A stretch of 64,000 bases of DNA from Dactylorhiza incarnata (lineage: Eukaryota; Streptophyta; Magnoliopsida; Asparagales; Orchidaceae). Each line of letters starts with the position of its first letter. Within the stretch, counting starts at the first letter, position 1. Under the pieces are notes generated by a model. It had not been told where the DNA came from, made no database searches, and worked only from the letters and a program-made list of their open reading frames with translations. Positions 23,260 through 34,799 of this stretch are shown here, one piece after another. Position numbers and translations under genes: made by a program. The stretch is from positions 992,001 to 1,056,000 of the forward strand of contig JAWHQI010000024.1 of NCBI GenBank assembly GCA_033032865.1, written 5' to 3'.

Positions 23260-24539
23260 CTAGTAGATGCGAGATTTGAGTATCCAATGGAAACCAAGTG
23301 TAACGGTTCCTTTGGGTACCCAAATATAGCTTGATAATGTTTTGGGAGACAAAAATGAATGAATCCTTTCAAATGGAGTTAATGTTTCATTTTTTATTTT
23401 GAGTCTCCATTCATATTTTGATTTAATATTATGCATCAAATTTCCATATTCATTAAAATTAGGCTTTGAATAACAATGACTCTTGAAATTATTTTTCATA
23501 GGAAATTTGTGCACATTTAAATTTAATTTGGGAGATATGTAATGAGGGTTAGAGTTCATTATGCTTTTATGATTAAACATTTTACTAGGTGCATGTTTAA
23601 TAGATTTTATAATACTAGTAGAAGTCTTACACATGTTAGATGATAAACTAGAAATAATAGATTTTTTATTACTTGTAAATTTTTCCACAAATAGTTTTAA
23701 TGATTCTAGTTTATTAAATAAAATATTATTTTCATTTACTAATTTTTCATTATGCTCTTTTGAAATTAAAAGTTCTTTTCAAAATCTTTGAATTTTTCTT
23801 TAATATTATTACAATCAAAACAAGGCTTTGAAATTTCAATTAAAGAGCAAGATGGAGAAGCCACATCATAATTGGATTCTAAATTAGCCTTTAACCTTTT
23901 ATTTTCTAAGCGTAAATTTGAATTAGTCTTTTTTAATTTCTTAATTTTACGTTTAGTAGATTGTAACAATTATAGCATAGAAATTGAATTACAAACAATA
24001 AGGGATTTTGAATTCCTTACAGCGCTTGTGGATGAGGACTGGTTTGAACATGAAGTTCCATTTTCATCATTATTGCATTCCTCTTCCATGGATGAGTTTT
24101 CATCTTCCCTTATGTTAGATGTGCATTCTATGGATTCATCAAGAGAGGTGCTTTCTTGAACACTTGTGCAGACTTGTATATTCTCCGGTTCTTGTGATTG
24201 TTCGATATCTGTAGATGGAGAATCATAAGTTATGTCAAGAAAATTTCATATATCGTATGCAGTAGGAAAAGTATAAATGAGTTTGGAAATATTTTGATCT
24301 AACGCACAAAATAGACTATTCATAGATTTTGCATTTAAAACCACTTCGTTTCTATTTAATATGCTAGGTGGTTTTTCAATAGTAATATTCCAAACTTTTT
24401 CATCTAAACCTTTAAGAAAATTTTTCATTAATATTTTCCATCCTTTATAATTTCTTCCTTCAAATAAAGGTGATTTAAGAGATTTTTCTTCTTCATAAAA
24501 ATTTACCCTACTAATAGAAGCGAGATCATGAGACGTCAT
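23260..24539 (-). pseudogene. Element B gag-like protein (copia type)
   Basis: The N-terminal 97 codons (24539-24246) match the start of copia gag proteins (SLKSPLFEGRNYKGWKILMK, a DUF4219/UBN2-type segment). A frame change near 24246 leads into a Ser/Glu/Asp-rich linker, a Lys-rich predicted coiled coil (23969-23766) and a basic, Asn/Ser-rich region that ends YIWVPKGTV near 23310, a motif often found just before the protease in Sirevirus-like gag proteins. No zinc knuckle and no protease follow. Stops at about 23962 and 23766 break the frame. This is the only coding region of element B. Confidence 0.7.
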
Positions 24540-24571
24540 TATTCCCGGTTGTTAAACCGATTGGAATAAAA

Positions 24572-24585
24572 CCTCTCTGATACCA
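24572..24585 (-). other. Element B primer binding site
   Basis: TGGTATCAGAGAGG on the minus strand, two bases from the 5' LTR, matches the initiator-methionine-tRNA primer site. Confidence 0.88.
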
Positions 24586-24587
24586 CT

Positions 24588-25741
24588 TGTTGGATCGGTA
24601 GGCGCCCTTAGAGGGGGGGGGGGGGGGGGTGAATAAGGGTTTTAAAAACTTTGATTATATTTTGTTATATTTGAAATTACAAGAGAGGAAAATAAGAAAT
24701 CCAGCAGATTAATTGAAATAAAATTGAGACATCATTTTATTAATATGAAAAAGGAGAGTTTACAAAACTTGATTTCTTATGACGCTAGAAATCGAAGGCT
24801 TATAATAAAACTCTTTTTGTTTTCTATCCCGACTTGCAACCCCACGAACCGGTGGCCCTAGCCTATCCTTCCTCGGATACGGCCTCAAGCCGCTCTAGCC
24901 AATCCTTCCTCGGATAAGGCCTTGAGCACCCCCTAGACCTAACTTAGATCTAGTCTCCAACAAGAGGCGAGTTTCTGCCCTAAGTCCTACCCAGACCTAG
25001 TAGCCAACACGAGGCGAGTTCACTAAACGATTACAGAAAAAGATGTGAAATAAAAAGACAATAATATGATAATCTTCCTCTTGAAGAACTTCTGAAGTTG
25101 GTGACGAAGGATTGATGTAGTATAAGCGTTGATGAAGCAATCTTCGGTCGGATCCGGCGTGAAGAAATCCTATTTCAGAAATTCATGGAACTTTGGTGGG
25201 AGATCACTTTTCGGCAGAGTAAGGGTTTGGAATTCTAGCACTTCACCTCTCTCAAACTTGTGTGTAAAAAATGAGAGAAGACGCCTCCTTTATAGAAGTG
25301 AGCGCTAGCACTTGCGCTGCTTTTTATTTAAGGAAGTAGGAAAGGCGCTACGAGTCAAGTGAAGGAACGCTGGACCCAACAATCGCTACCGCCGGCGCTA
25401 TCCCATATTAGGGAATATTCTCCGAGCGCGATCTTTATTCCAGGGAAACTCCTCTGCCTTACCTCTTGTGCTCCGCGCTGCCGCCCGCGTTATTCGCTAC
25501 TGCCTGGTGCTAGCGCTTTCTAAAGATGCTCCCAGAATTGCGCTAATCATTGCTAGCGCTATGTGCTACCGCTGGCGCTAGTGGGCATGTTGGAATTATT
25601 GGCTCAATTTTAGGGGAAACCTTCTTATGTTATCCTTGAGTCATATGGACTTGTTTCCTGCACACTTTAGCACACAAGATCAAATACACATAGGATTTGT
25701 AATTCTCAAACCTAGGATATGCGGAAGACCATGTTCCAACA
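24588..25741 (-). repeat. Element B 5' LTR
   Basis: It is 1154 bases long and homologous to 3509-4605. It has a 17-base G run at 24613-24629 and one insertion near 25317-25380 that the other LTR lacks. Confidence 0.9.
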
Positions 25742-25746
25742 CATCA

Positions 25747-26730
25747 AACTCATAAATGAAGATGGTGCATTCGTGAGCCCGAACGACATCACACTGAACT
25801 CATACAGTCCTTATCTATTGTTGAAAGCCGTCTTCAGGATGTCCTTCTCCTGAATCTGCAGCTGATAATATCCTGACCTCAAATCTAGCTTCAAGAAGCA
25901 GTGGGCCCCCTCTAGCTGGTCAAATAGCTAGTCTATCCTTGGCAATGGGTACATGTTTCACACCGTCAGCCTATTCAGGGCTCTATAATCAATGCAGAGT
26001 CTGAGCGACCCATCCTTCTTCTTCACGAATAGCACCAGAGCTCCCAAGGTAAGGAACTCGGTCTAACAAACCCTGCTTCCACCAGCTCCTATAGCTAGCT
26101 CTGAAACTCCGTTAGCTCCTTCAGGGCCATCCGATAAGGAGCACTAGATACCGGCTTAGCCCCCGACACCAGGTGGATCTAAAAATCCTTCTCGCGGTGT
26201 AGTAGCAGCCCTGACAACTTCTCCGGGAATACATTGGCAAAATCCCGTACTACCGGGATACTGGACATAGAATCCTTTGCCTCGATCACCTCGAACAACA
26301 CCTGGTATACTTCATCTCCCTGTAGCTGGGCCTTGGTGGCCTGAATAGATGATAATAAGAGACGGGAGGGGGGGTCTGATACCTTCGACTACTACTTCCG
26401 TGTCTGCATGCTTTAGCACAATCCTCCTAGCCCGACAGTCAATCCTTGCCTAGTTCCCGTGCAACCAGTTCATGCCTAGGATCAGGTCGAAGTCTTTCAA
26501 CTTCAAGAGCGTCGCTGGCGCTTCGAATAACTTCCCTCCAATCTCCACGTTCATATTGCACTTAGCATTTGTTACTATCTCTGACCCGTCCGGGAATCGT
26601 ACCCTCCTAAGGATGCCCTCGAAGTGCTGTACATGGTCCAGATCGTCCACGAATTCTTCTAAGATGAACGAGTGCGAGGCACCCATATCAAATAAAGTGA
26701 ATGCTGGCTTGCCGCAGACGAGTACTATAC
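25747..26730 (-). pseudogene. Element A pol: protease and RT N-terminal half
   Basis: From 26730 the minus strand reads GIVLVCGKPAFTLFDMGASHS, so the protease active site is DMG instead of DTG. The protease ends with LILGMNWLHG at about 26450. The RT N-terminal half follows in broken frames, recognisable as [17 protein letters not shown] near 25990-26040 and SFGLTNAPSSF near 25750-25790, with several stops. The frame runs into element B and resumes at 3508. Confidence 0.85.
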
Positions 26731-26819
26731 CTTGGTGATTTTTGTTCGTTTGGTTCAATGCCAAGGTAAAGCTAAGGTTTGCGAGGTACTAGTAATTACT
26801 AGAAAAACATTAAAAGTAC
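26731..26819 (-). other. Putative 89-nt intron at the gag-pol junction of element A
   Basis: On the minus strand the interval starts GTACTT after exon ACTG and ends CACCAAG before GT. Splicing joins VITG to IVLVCGKPA in frame, at the same codon and the same phase (after the first base of the Gly codon) as in element E. The gag frame otherwise ends at TGA 26757-26755 inside the interval. Its length is 2 modulo 3, like the 74 nt of E. No strong branch-site word is visible, and the two frames overlap for about 45 nt here, so this copy alone does not exclude frameshifting. Confidence 0.65.
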
Positions 26820-27191
26820 CAGTAATGACCCTTGACGGGTTCCGGGGCTGTGCTAGGTCCATGGCGTACATCTGATCCATGTTCTGTCTCCGGTCTCCGC
26901 CCTGAAATCCACGACCTAGTCCACGTCCTTGGCCCCGAAAATGTTGGGCCTGTGGTGCAGCCTGTAGTGCTGGTGGTGCATTCCTCTAGGGGCAGTTCCT
27001 CTGGATGTGGCCCAGCTGAGGACATTGGTAGCACTTCTGTGGGGGTGGTGGACCACCTCCTCCTATCCTCGACACCTCCCGCATCTGTAGAGGCTGCGGG
27101 GCCAACACCGTCGGCTCCCTCTGCTCTTGCCTCTCCTCCTGGCGGGGTCGGTCCTCTGTTCTTCTTTCCCCAATGAATCGGCCCCTCTGCT
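26820..27191 (-). pseudogene. Element A gag, C-terminal part with zinc knuckle
   Basis: The frame carries a CX2CX4HX4C zinc knuckle (CYQCPQLGHIQRNC, near 27030-26990), a TAG just after it at about 26986, and a Gly/Arg/Gln-rich tail ending RNPSRVITG at the putative splice donor. It continues the gag at 34800 once element C is removed. Confidence 0.82.
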
Positions 27192-28418
27192 TGATGGCGA
27201 CGACGGCCCTCAGCATGAAGACCCTTAGCATGAAGATGTTGGAAACAGTGCACCTACGGATGACGGCGCACCTACGGATGAAGACAACACACCGGCCAAG
27301 GATTTACGCAATCGCCGTCGTGACGACAATGAAGCGCGCCGCTGCAATCTCCGCCCGAGGCGCAAGCAAAGCAATTAATAATTATAATATTTTATTATAA
27401 TTACAAATTTTATCATATTTCAATTTTATGTATTGTTATTGTTTTAAATTTTGGTTGTGTTTAATTTTGGGCTGCGCTTAGACAAACTAAAGCAAGGCCT
27501 ATAAAAGACCTTGATGTATTATTTTATGTTTTAATTTTGATGAAGAAAAAAACCAACCCTAATTTTTCCCTTCTCTAATTCTCTCCCTCTCTTGGTGGCC
27601 GCCCACCTCTCTTCCCCTCTCTCCTAGGTTCGGCCAAAAGGAGGCCGCCCCTCCTCTCCTCCTTCTTCCAACCGCCGGCCGCCCACTCCTAAGGGAGATC
27701 TCCCCCTCTTCTCTCCTCTAGCCGCCCCCTCTCACCCACAAAATATCTCACCACCTTTTCTCTCTCCAAGCTTGGACGGATCTTCATTCGCTACGGTTTC
27801 CTCCAAGGGATCTAAGTGATATTCGGCGGACCTTGGATACGGTGAAGCAAGACGGCGAACGGATTCCTCTCCAAACGACGCGCCTCCGGTGGATCCGAAA
27901 AAGAAACGGTCGGGCGAGTGTATTGCTTGAGGCCAATTCTATCTCAAGCGGTTAACGAACAAACCACTAGCGTGTTTTTCCTCTTGATTTTTCTTGTGGT
28001 GGAATACTGTGGCGTGATCTTCGAATCACTGATTTTTTCGTGGTTTTCTTTATATTGAAAGTTGCATTTTTTTCATCCGTTATTTTAATATTCGAAGGGG
28101 TTTGGCGAGCCCCGCTTTTTGTTGGGAGAGATCTACCATTTTCCGAATCGATATTTTTCGGTGGGTCTCTTTTGGTACAACGCATAGCTTGATCGGATCG
28201 GTGGGTCTCTTTTGGTCCTTTTCGCTTGATCGAACATTGGCTTATAGCCCTTGGGAGATCTCTAGAGGACTAGCGGTCCTTCGGGTGGCAATTGTTTCTC
28301 TTTACCTAGTCCGGTGCACTTGCACTGTGTGGCTTGCATTTGCATCATTTTTCTTGAGTCGCGCGTCGTTGTTGATCTACCCAATAACGAGTGTATTGGA
28401 GAGCGTAGGCCTACATCA
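27192..28418 (+). repeat. Element C 5' LTR
   Basis: 1227 bases, nearly identical to 33579-34794. The first 190 bases are the homologue of the pol C-terminal coding sequence in the 3' LTR. Confidence 0.93.
27500..27507 (+). promoter_or_regulatory. TATA box of element C 5' LTR
   Basis: TATAAAAG in the context GGCCTATAAAAGACC; the same site is at 33887-33894 in the 3' LTR. Transcription probably starts near 27530. Confidence 0.7.
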
Positions 28419-28421
28419 ATT

Positions 28422-28433
28422 TGGTATCAGAGC
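28422..28433 (+). other. Element C primer binding site
   Basis: TGGTATCAGAGC, a full match to the initiator-methionine-tRNA primer site, begins three bases after the 5' LTR. Confidence 0.92.
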
Positions 28434-28870
28434 TAGGTTCGTGTCAATTTCTTAATTGACGCATTCCTATTATTTTCTTAGGACACCGGCACTCACATTC
28501 TACACACGTTTCTACGCTGAAAATTTAAATATAAATTTTCGTCGGTCTGCGAATATCGGTCTAGAATTTTTATTTTTCTGCGAAATTCAAAAAAAAAACT
28601 CTGGACATTCCCCATTACTTTCTCTGTAAGAAAATCAAAAAAAAAATATTTTACTACCCTAGTTATTAGGCGGGAGAAAAAATATTTTTCATAAAATTTT
28701 TAGCCTGTTTAAAATTTCTGGTCTGCGTTTAGGGTCCTAAACCTGTTATTTTCCAGCAAAAAAAAAACAAATTTTTTTTTATATTCTACATAACATTTTC
28801 TATTAGAAAATAAAAAAAATATTTCTTCATTGATAAACTTTTTCGGTCAAAATCGTTAGGTCTACGTTGC

Positions 28871-31800
28871 ATGCGTACGAGACTTGGCACAGAGTATCCT
28901 ACGTCCTCGTCTCAAATGACGGACGACCGGGACTCGGGTCACGGTCCAACGGCTGTTGATGAACTCCGCCAGGATCATGCTGCCCGTCCACACGTAGGGG
29001 AAAATATTAACGTTAACCGTGTCCCTGACCCTGACCCCCAAACCCTGCCGCCCCCCAACGTGCTGAAGGGAACATTAATCCTAATGGTTATCCCGAACAG
29101 GCCCCACGAGCACCGCACGGTTTTGATATCACTAGGGCTGTCCGGATCAAACCACCATCCTATGATGGGTTGGGTGATCCCCAAGTTTTTTTGGATTGGG
29201 TTACGGAGATAGAATTCTACTTTCAGTGGAAAAATTTAACTGACGAGGATAAGGTGCGTGTGGCGCGTATGAAGTTGTTGGGTCGAGCTAAGTTTTACTG
29301 GCTCAATGAGGAGCGGCGTTTTGGTGCGAGGGATGGTTTGCCTCCCATTGGCTGGGTGGGCATGAAAGCCCTGTTGACTGACCAGTACGTCCCGACGTAT
29401 CATCGAACACAAATGTTTGATGAGTTAGCCTCCCTTCGACAAGGGAACCGCTCGGTCGCGGAGTACATGGGGATCTTGAAAGATATGATGGTTAGATGTG
29501 ACATTAAGGAAATGCCCGAAGTTACCCTCTCCCGATTCCGCAAAGGGCTTAGTCCCGAAATTCAGGGTAAACTCCTTCGCTATGGTCACACTGATTTGAA
29601 CACCACGTATAATGTCGCGTTAGACATTGAGAAGCACCTGGCGCACAAATCTAAGTCGCGTTCATTCCAAAAGAACAAGTCCATCTTAGGACCTCCTCCG
29701 TTAGCCATGCGAGACAAAGGGAAGTTTCGATCCACTGATTCAAACTCCATCGTCATTACAGCTTGAAATATGCGTAACCCATCCGGCGATCGTGTGCCTG
29801 TAGGTCGGATTAGCAAATCGAACGCTTCGTGTTTTAGCTGTGGTGTTCAGGGGCACTACGCTAGTGAATGCCCCGCTAAGGACAAGCCCTTAGCTCTGTT
29901 GGACACTACTGACGACGCCGCCGAGCTCGAGTATGAGGCCGGTGATGACTCCGACTCGGAGGGAATACCGAGTGATTTAGATGATGACACCAACATGATG
30001 GTGATGTGTTGTATTTACGCCTCCCCGCGTGCGTCTGATGACTGGAATCGGACGAACATCTTTTCTTTAAATTTTAAAAGCAGCGAGAAATGGTGTAAGC
30101 TGATTATTGATAGCGGAAGTTGCATGAACGTTATCTCTGAGAACGCCGTGACCCGGATGAAATTGGTCACCGACCCGCACCCTCACCCTTACAAGGTGTC
30201 ATGGGTTAATAAGACATCCCTTCCGGTTGCGCGGCGCTGTTTGGTTCCCCTCAACATCAAAACTTATTCGGAGAAGCTTTGGTGTGACGTCATCCCCATG
30301 GATGCCTGTCATGTGTTGCTCGGACGTCCGTGGCTTTTTGACCATGACGTTACCCACTTCGGGCGAGCCAACACCTACGAATTCAAGTTTAATGGCAAGA
30401 CCATTATCTTGAAATAAACTCCGCCTAAGGACCCGTCGAGCGCCTCGAAAGACACAATTGTGCCCGTAGAGAAGAAGACCTTAAGTCTGCTTGGTAAGAA
30501 AGAGTTCGCACGCCAGACATTTTTGGATGGTGTCCTATATGCCTTGGTTTGTCTACAAATCAAGGAAGACGTGCCTTCGTTTGATTGTTTACCACCCGCC
30601 CTGCGGAGCATGTTAGAGGAATTTAAGGATGTCTACCCAGAAGAGCTGCCCCCTACGTTACCCCCATTACGAGACATCCAACACGCAATAGATTTAATCC
30701 CAGGGTCCTCTTTACCCAACATGCCTCACTATCGGTTAAATCCGTCAACACATTTAGAACTCCAAATGCAAATTTCGGATTTGTTACTAAAGGGATTTAT
30801 TCGTCATAGTAAGAGTCCGTGTGCCGTTCCGGCCTTGTTAGCACCAAAGAAAGATGGCTCGTGGAGGATGTGCGTCGATAGTAGAGCCATTAATAAAATC
30901 ACAATTAAATATCGGTTTCCTATCCCGCGCTTGGACGACTTGTTGGACATGTTAGCCGGTACCACGATCTTTTCTAAATTGGACCTTAGGAGTGGCTACC
31001 ATCAGATCAGAAAACGGGAGGACGATGAGTGGAAGACTGCTTTTAAATCTAAAGAGGGGCTCTATGAGTGGTTAGTAATGCCGTTCGGATTATCCAATGC
31101 CCCAAGTACATTCTCGAGGATGATGACACACGTCTTCCAACCCTACATGGGAAAATTTATTGTGGTATATTTTGATGATATTCTGATTTTTAGCACGTCT
31201 ACTATTGATCACGAATCGCACTTGAGGACCATCCTAGAGACGTTGCGCGCGGAAAAATTATTCGTCAATATCAAAAAATGTACATTATATGATTCGTCCG
31301 TAGAATTCCTCGGGTATATCGTGAGTTCGGAAGGAATACACGTGGATCCTAAGAAGGTCCAAGCCATTAGAGATTGTCCTGAACCCACTAACATTAGGGA
31401 CGTTAGGAGTTTCCACGGATTAGCCACATTCTATCGCCGATTCATTCGTGATTTTAGTAGCATCATGACACCGATCACCGAGTGCATGAAAAAGGGGGAG
31501 TTCACTTGGACGAAATCGGCCACTCATGCATTCCAAACGATTAAAGATAAGATGTCGGAAAACCCCCTATTACGGTTGCCGGAATTTAATAAGGTATTTG
31601 AATTATCTTGTGACGCGTCGGGGATCAGTATTGGAGGAGTATTAAGTCAGGAAGGTCATCTGGTGGGATATTTTAGTGAGAAATTGGCGGGTCCAAAACT
31701 GAATTATTCGAATTATGACCATGAGTTCTATGCTGTGATACGTTGCCTCCAACATTGGCGGCACTACCTCCTCCCGAAGGAGTTTGTCATACAATCCGAT

Positions 31801-33765
31801 CATGAGGCGTTAAGATTTGTCAACTCCCAAAGCAAGGTCAGCCCCCGATACGCTATGTGGGTCTCCTATCTCCAGGAGTACTCTTTTATTATCAAACAAC
31901 TTAAGGGAACCCTTAACCATGTGGCGGACGCCCTTAGTCGCGTCTCCTTATTATTGACCACGTTAGAGGTAAAGGTGATCGGATTTGAACGTATTAAGGA
32001 TGAGTATGTCAATTGCCCGGATTTTAAAGAGATATATCTTTCCACTCACGGCGATGCGCCCACGAACATTTCCGCGTATTATATTCGCGACGGCTACCTA
32101 TTTAGGCACGACAAACTTTGTATCCCTCGCTCGTCCCTTCGCAATTTCATCGTGTGGGAGTTGCATAGTGGTGGTCTAGGCGGACATTTTGGACGTGACA
32201 AAACCATCACGTTAGTAGAGGATAAGTTTTATTGGCCGGGTCTTAAGTCGACAGTACATAAGATTGTGAGCAGTTGCCGGACGTGCCAATTGGCTAAGGG
32301 GAACAAAACGAATGCGGGGCTTTACACCCCTCTCCCGATTCCTTCAGTACCTTGGGAGGATATTAGTATGGATTTCATTCTAGGTCTTCCTGTCACTTTT
32401 CGTCGAAACGATTCCATTCTGGTGGTCGTTGACCGATTCTCCAAAATGGCGTATTTTATTGCGGGTAATAAGACAGACGACGCATCTCACGTAGCAAAGT
32501 TAATTTTTAAGGAAGTCGTTGGACATCGAGGCGTTCCTAAGTCAATAGTCACCGATCGGGACGTGAAATTCACTAGTTATTTCTGGAAGACTTTGTGGCG
32601 GATCATGGGCACTAAGCTCTTGTTTTCCTCAGCCTACCATACCCAAACGGATGGGCAAACGGAGGTAGTGAATCGGAGTTTGGGTAGTTTACTGCGGTGT
32701 CTCGTTGGTGACCACAAGGGTACGTGGGACCTCATCCTTCCCCATGCACAATTGGCTTACAATAACTCAAAAAATAGGTCCACCGGGTTGTCCCCAAATG
32801 AGATCGTGTACGGCTATAAGGCCCCTGTGCCACTTGACCTAATTCTGTTACCTCCATCTTACAAATCGAGTCAATTTGCACAGGATTTTGCCGCTCATGT
32901 TCATGACTTATAAAAACACGTGAAGGAAACGCTCGAGACTCGATACACGTCTTATCAAGTAAACGCTAACGTACATAGGAGGGCATCCCACTTGAAAGTT
33001 GGAGATTTGGTTATGGTGCGTCTTGTCCCTGAACCGATGCTTTCGGGCGTCTTAAAAAAGTTGGCTAATCGGCGAGCGGGCCCGTTTCGAATATTAAAAA
33101 AACTAGGAGAAAATGCATTTCTTTTGGAGTTACCCACTGAATGGGGTATCTACCCTATTTTCAATGTTTCGGATTTAACGTCGTATGTGTCTCCACCACT
33201 TGATTTATCGGTCTGCCCGTTTGGTTCCACTTCTTTATCTAATGGGTGTGTGGGTGAGGATATGCCCGGCTCGCTCTCTTCTTCGGTCCCCACTGGAGGT
33301 ACGTTGAATGCTGATGACAGAATTAATTCTCCTTTTTTGCCTAATGCGTTTCCAAGGTTCCCCCGAACCATTTATGTTCCTGACAGGATCCTAACAGATG
33401 AAGTGCTTTCCTCGCCTAGTGGTACCAGTCGCCGCTACTTGATCCGTTGGCGTGACCGCCCTGCCTCCGATGACTCGTGGCTCACAGAATCGGAGGTGAC
33501 CCTTTTGGATGATGCTCTTCTCCGCCGCTACCACCGCAACAACTCATCGGTGATGAGTACTTTTGAGCGGGGTAGGATTGATGGCGACGACGGCCCTCAG
33601 CATGAAGACCCTCAGCATGAAGATGTTGGAAACGGTGCACCTACGGAGTACGACGCACCTACGGATGAAAACAACACACCGGCCAAGGATTTACGCCATC
33701 ATCGTCGTGACGACAATGAAGCGCGCCGCTACAATCTCCGCCCGAGGCGCAAGCAAAGCAATTAA
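28871..33765 (+). pseudogene. Element C gag-pol polyprotein with chromodomain
   Basis: The ATG at 28871 starts gag. A small indel near the C-rich stretch at 29036-29060 shifts the frame, and the rest (29060-33765) lies in one frame broken by TGA 29764-29766, TAA 30415-30417 and TAA 32911-32913. Domains in order: gag, zinc knuckle CFSCGVQGHYASEC, protease IIDSGS, RT with the catalytic YFDDILIFS, RNase H (SCDASGISIGG), integrase zinc finger (HSGGLGGHFG, then CRTCQLAKG), integrase core (MDFILGLP, TDRDVKF, QTDGQTEVVNR) and a chromodomain (YLIRWRDRPASDDSWL). The last 187 bases, coding for an acidic then Arg-rich tail (RRYNLRPRRKQSN), lie inside the 3' LTR. Integrase and chromodomain resemble CRM/Galadriel/Reina chromoviruses; I cannot decide which. 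Confidence 0.92.
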
Positions 33766-34794
33766 TAATTATAATATTTTATTATAATTACTAATTTTAT
33801 CATATTTCAATTTTATGTATTGTTATTGTTTTAAATTTTGGTTGTGTTTAATTTTGGGCTGCGCTTAGACAAACTAAAGCAAGGCCTATAAAAGACCTTG
33901 ATGTATTATTTTATGTTTTAATTTTGATGAAGAAAAAAACCAACCCTAATTTTTCCCTCCTCTAATTCTCTCCCTCTCTTGGTGGCCGCCCACCTCTCTT
34001 CCCCTCTCTCCTAGGTTCGGCCAAAAGGAGGCCGCCCCTCCTCTCCTCCTTCTTCCAACCGCCGGCCGCCCACTCCTAAGGGAGATCTCCCCTTCTTCTC
34101 TCCTCTAGCCGCCCCTCTCACCCACGAAATATCTCACCACCTTTTCTCTCTCCAAGCTTGGACGGATCTTCATTCGCTACGGTTTCCTCCAAGGGATCTA
34201 AGTGATATTCGGCGAACATTGGATACGGTGAAGCAAGACGGCGAACGGATTCCTCTCCAAACGACGCGCCTCCGGTTGATCCGAAAAAGAAACGGTCGGG
34301 CGAGTGTATTGCTTGAGGCCAATCCTATCTCAAGCGGGTAACGAACAAACCACTAGCGTGTTTTCCCTCTTGATTTTTCTTGTGGAGGAATACTGTGGCG
34401 TGATCTTCGAATCACTGATTTTTTCGTGGTTTTCTTCATATTGAAAGTTGCATTTTTTCATCCGTTATTTTAATATTCGAAGGGGTTTGGCGAGCCCCGC
34501 TTTTTGTTGGGAGAGATCTACCATTTTCCGAATCGATATTTTTCGGTGGGTCTCTTTTGGTACAACGCATAGCTTGATCGGATCGGGTGGGTCCTTTTCG
34601 CTTGATCGAACATTGGCTTATAGCCCTTGGGAGATCTCTAGAGGATTAGCGGTCCTTCGGGTGGCAATTGTTTCTCTTTGCCTAGTCCGGTGCACTTGCA
34701 CTGTGTGGCTTGCATTTGCATCATTTTTCTTGAGTCGCGCGTCGTCGTTGATCTACCCAGTAACGAGTGTATTGGAGAGCGTAGGCCTACATCA
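33579..34794 (+). repeat. Element C 3' LTR
   Basis: 1216 bases, TG...CA ends. The purine-rich GAGCGGGGTAGGA just before it, inside the pol coding sequence, is the probable polypurine tract. Confidence 0.93.
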
Positions 34795-34799
34795 CTGCT

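Larger units (their letters stand above)
3509..25741 (-). mobile_element. Element B: gag-only copia-like LTR element carrying element D
   Basis: The element starts TGTTGGATCGG at 3509 and ends GTTCCAACA at 25741. It is flanked by CATCA at 3504-3508 and 25742-25746, a perfect 5-bp TSD. The two LTRs (3509-4605 and 24588-25741) are clearly homologous. A methionine-initiator-tRNA-type primer binding site borders the right LTR and a purine-rich tract (CTCCCCC on the plus strand at 4608-4614) borders the left one, fixing the orientation as minus. Without element D the internal region is about 4.5 kb. It encodes only a gag-like protein and has about 2.9 kb of AT-rich non-coding sequence; no protease, integrase or RT is seen. 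This fits a non-autonomous TR-GAG-type element that would depend on enzymes from another copia element. Confidence 0.9.
27192..34794 (+). mobile_element. Element C: Ty3/gypsy chromovirus (CRM/Galadriel/Reina-like)
   Basis: A 7603-bp element that starts TGATGGCGAC and ends CCTACATCA, flanked by CTGCT at 27187-27191 and 34795-34799. Its 5-bp ends form an inverted repeat (TGATG...CATCA). The two LTRs are closely similar. The gag-pol frame is single and only lightly damaged. It inserted in the gag of element A. Confidence 0.94.

Noticed and set aside
28422..28433. TGGTATCAGAGC words as possible tRNA genes
   Set aside because: They match only a tRNA 3' end complement, directly next to LTRs; no cloverleaf surrounds them, so they are primer binding sites.
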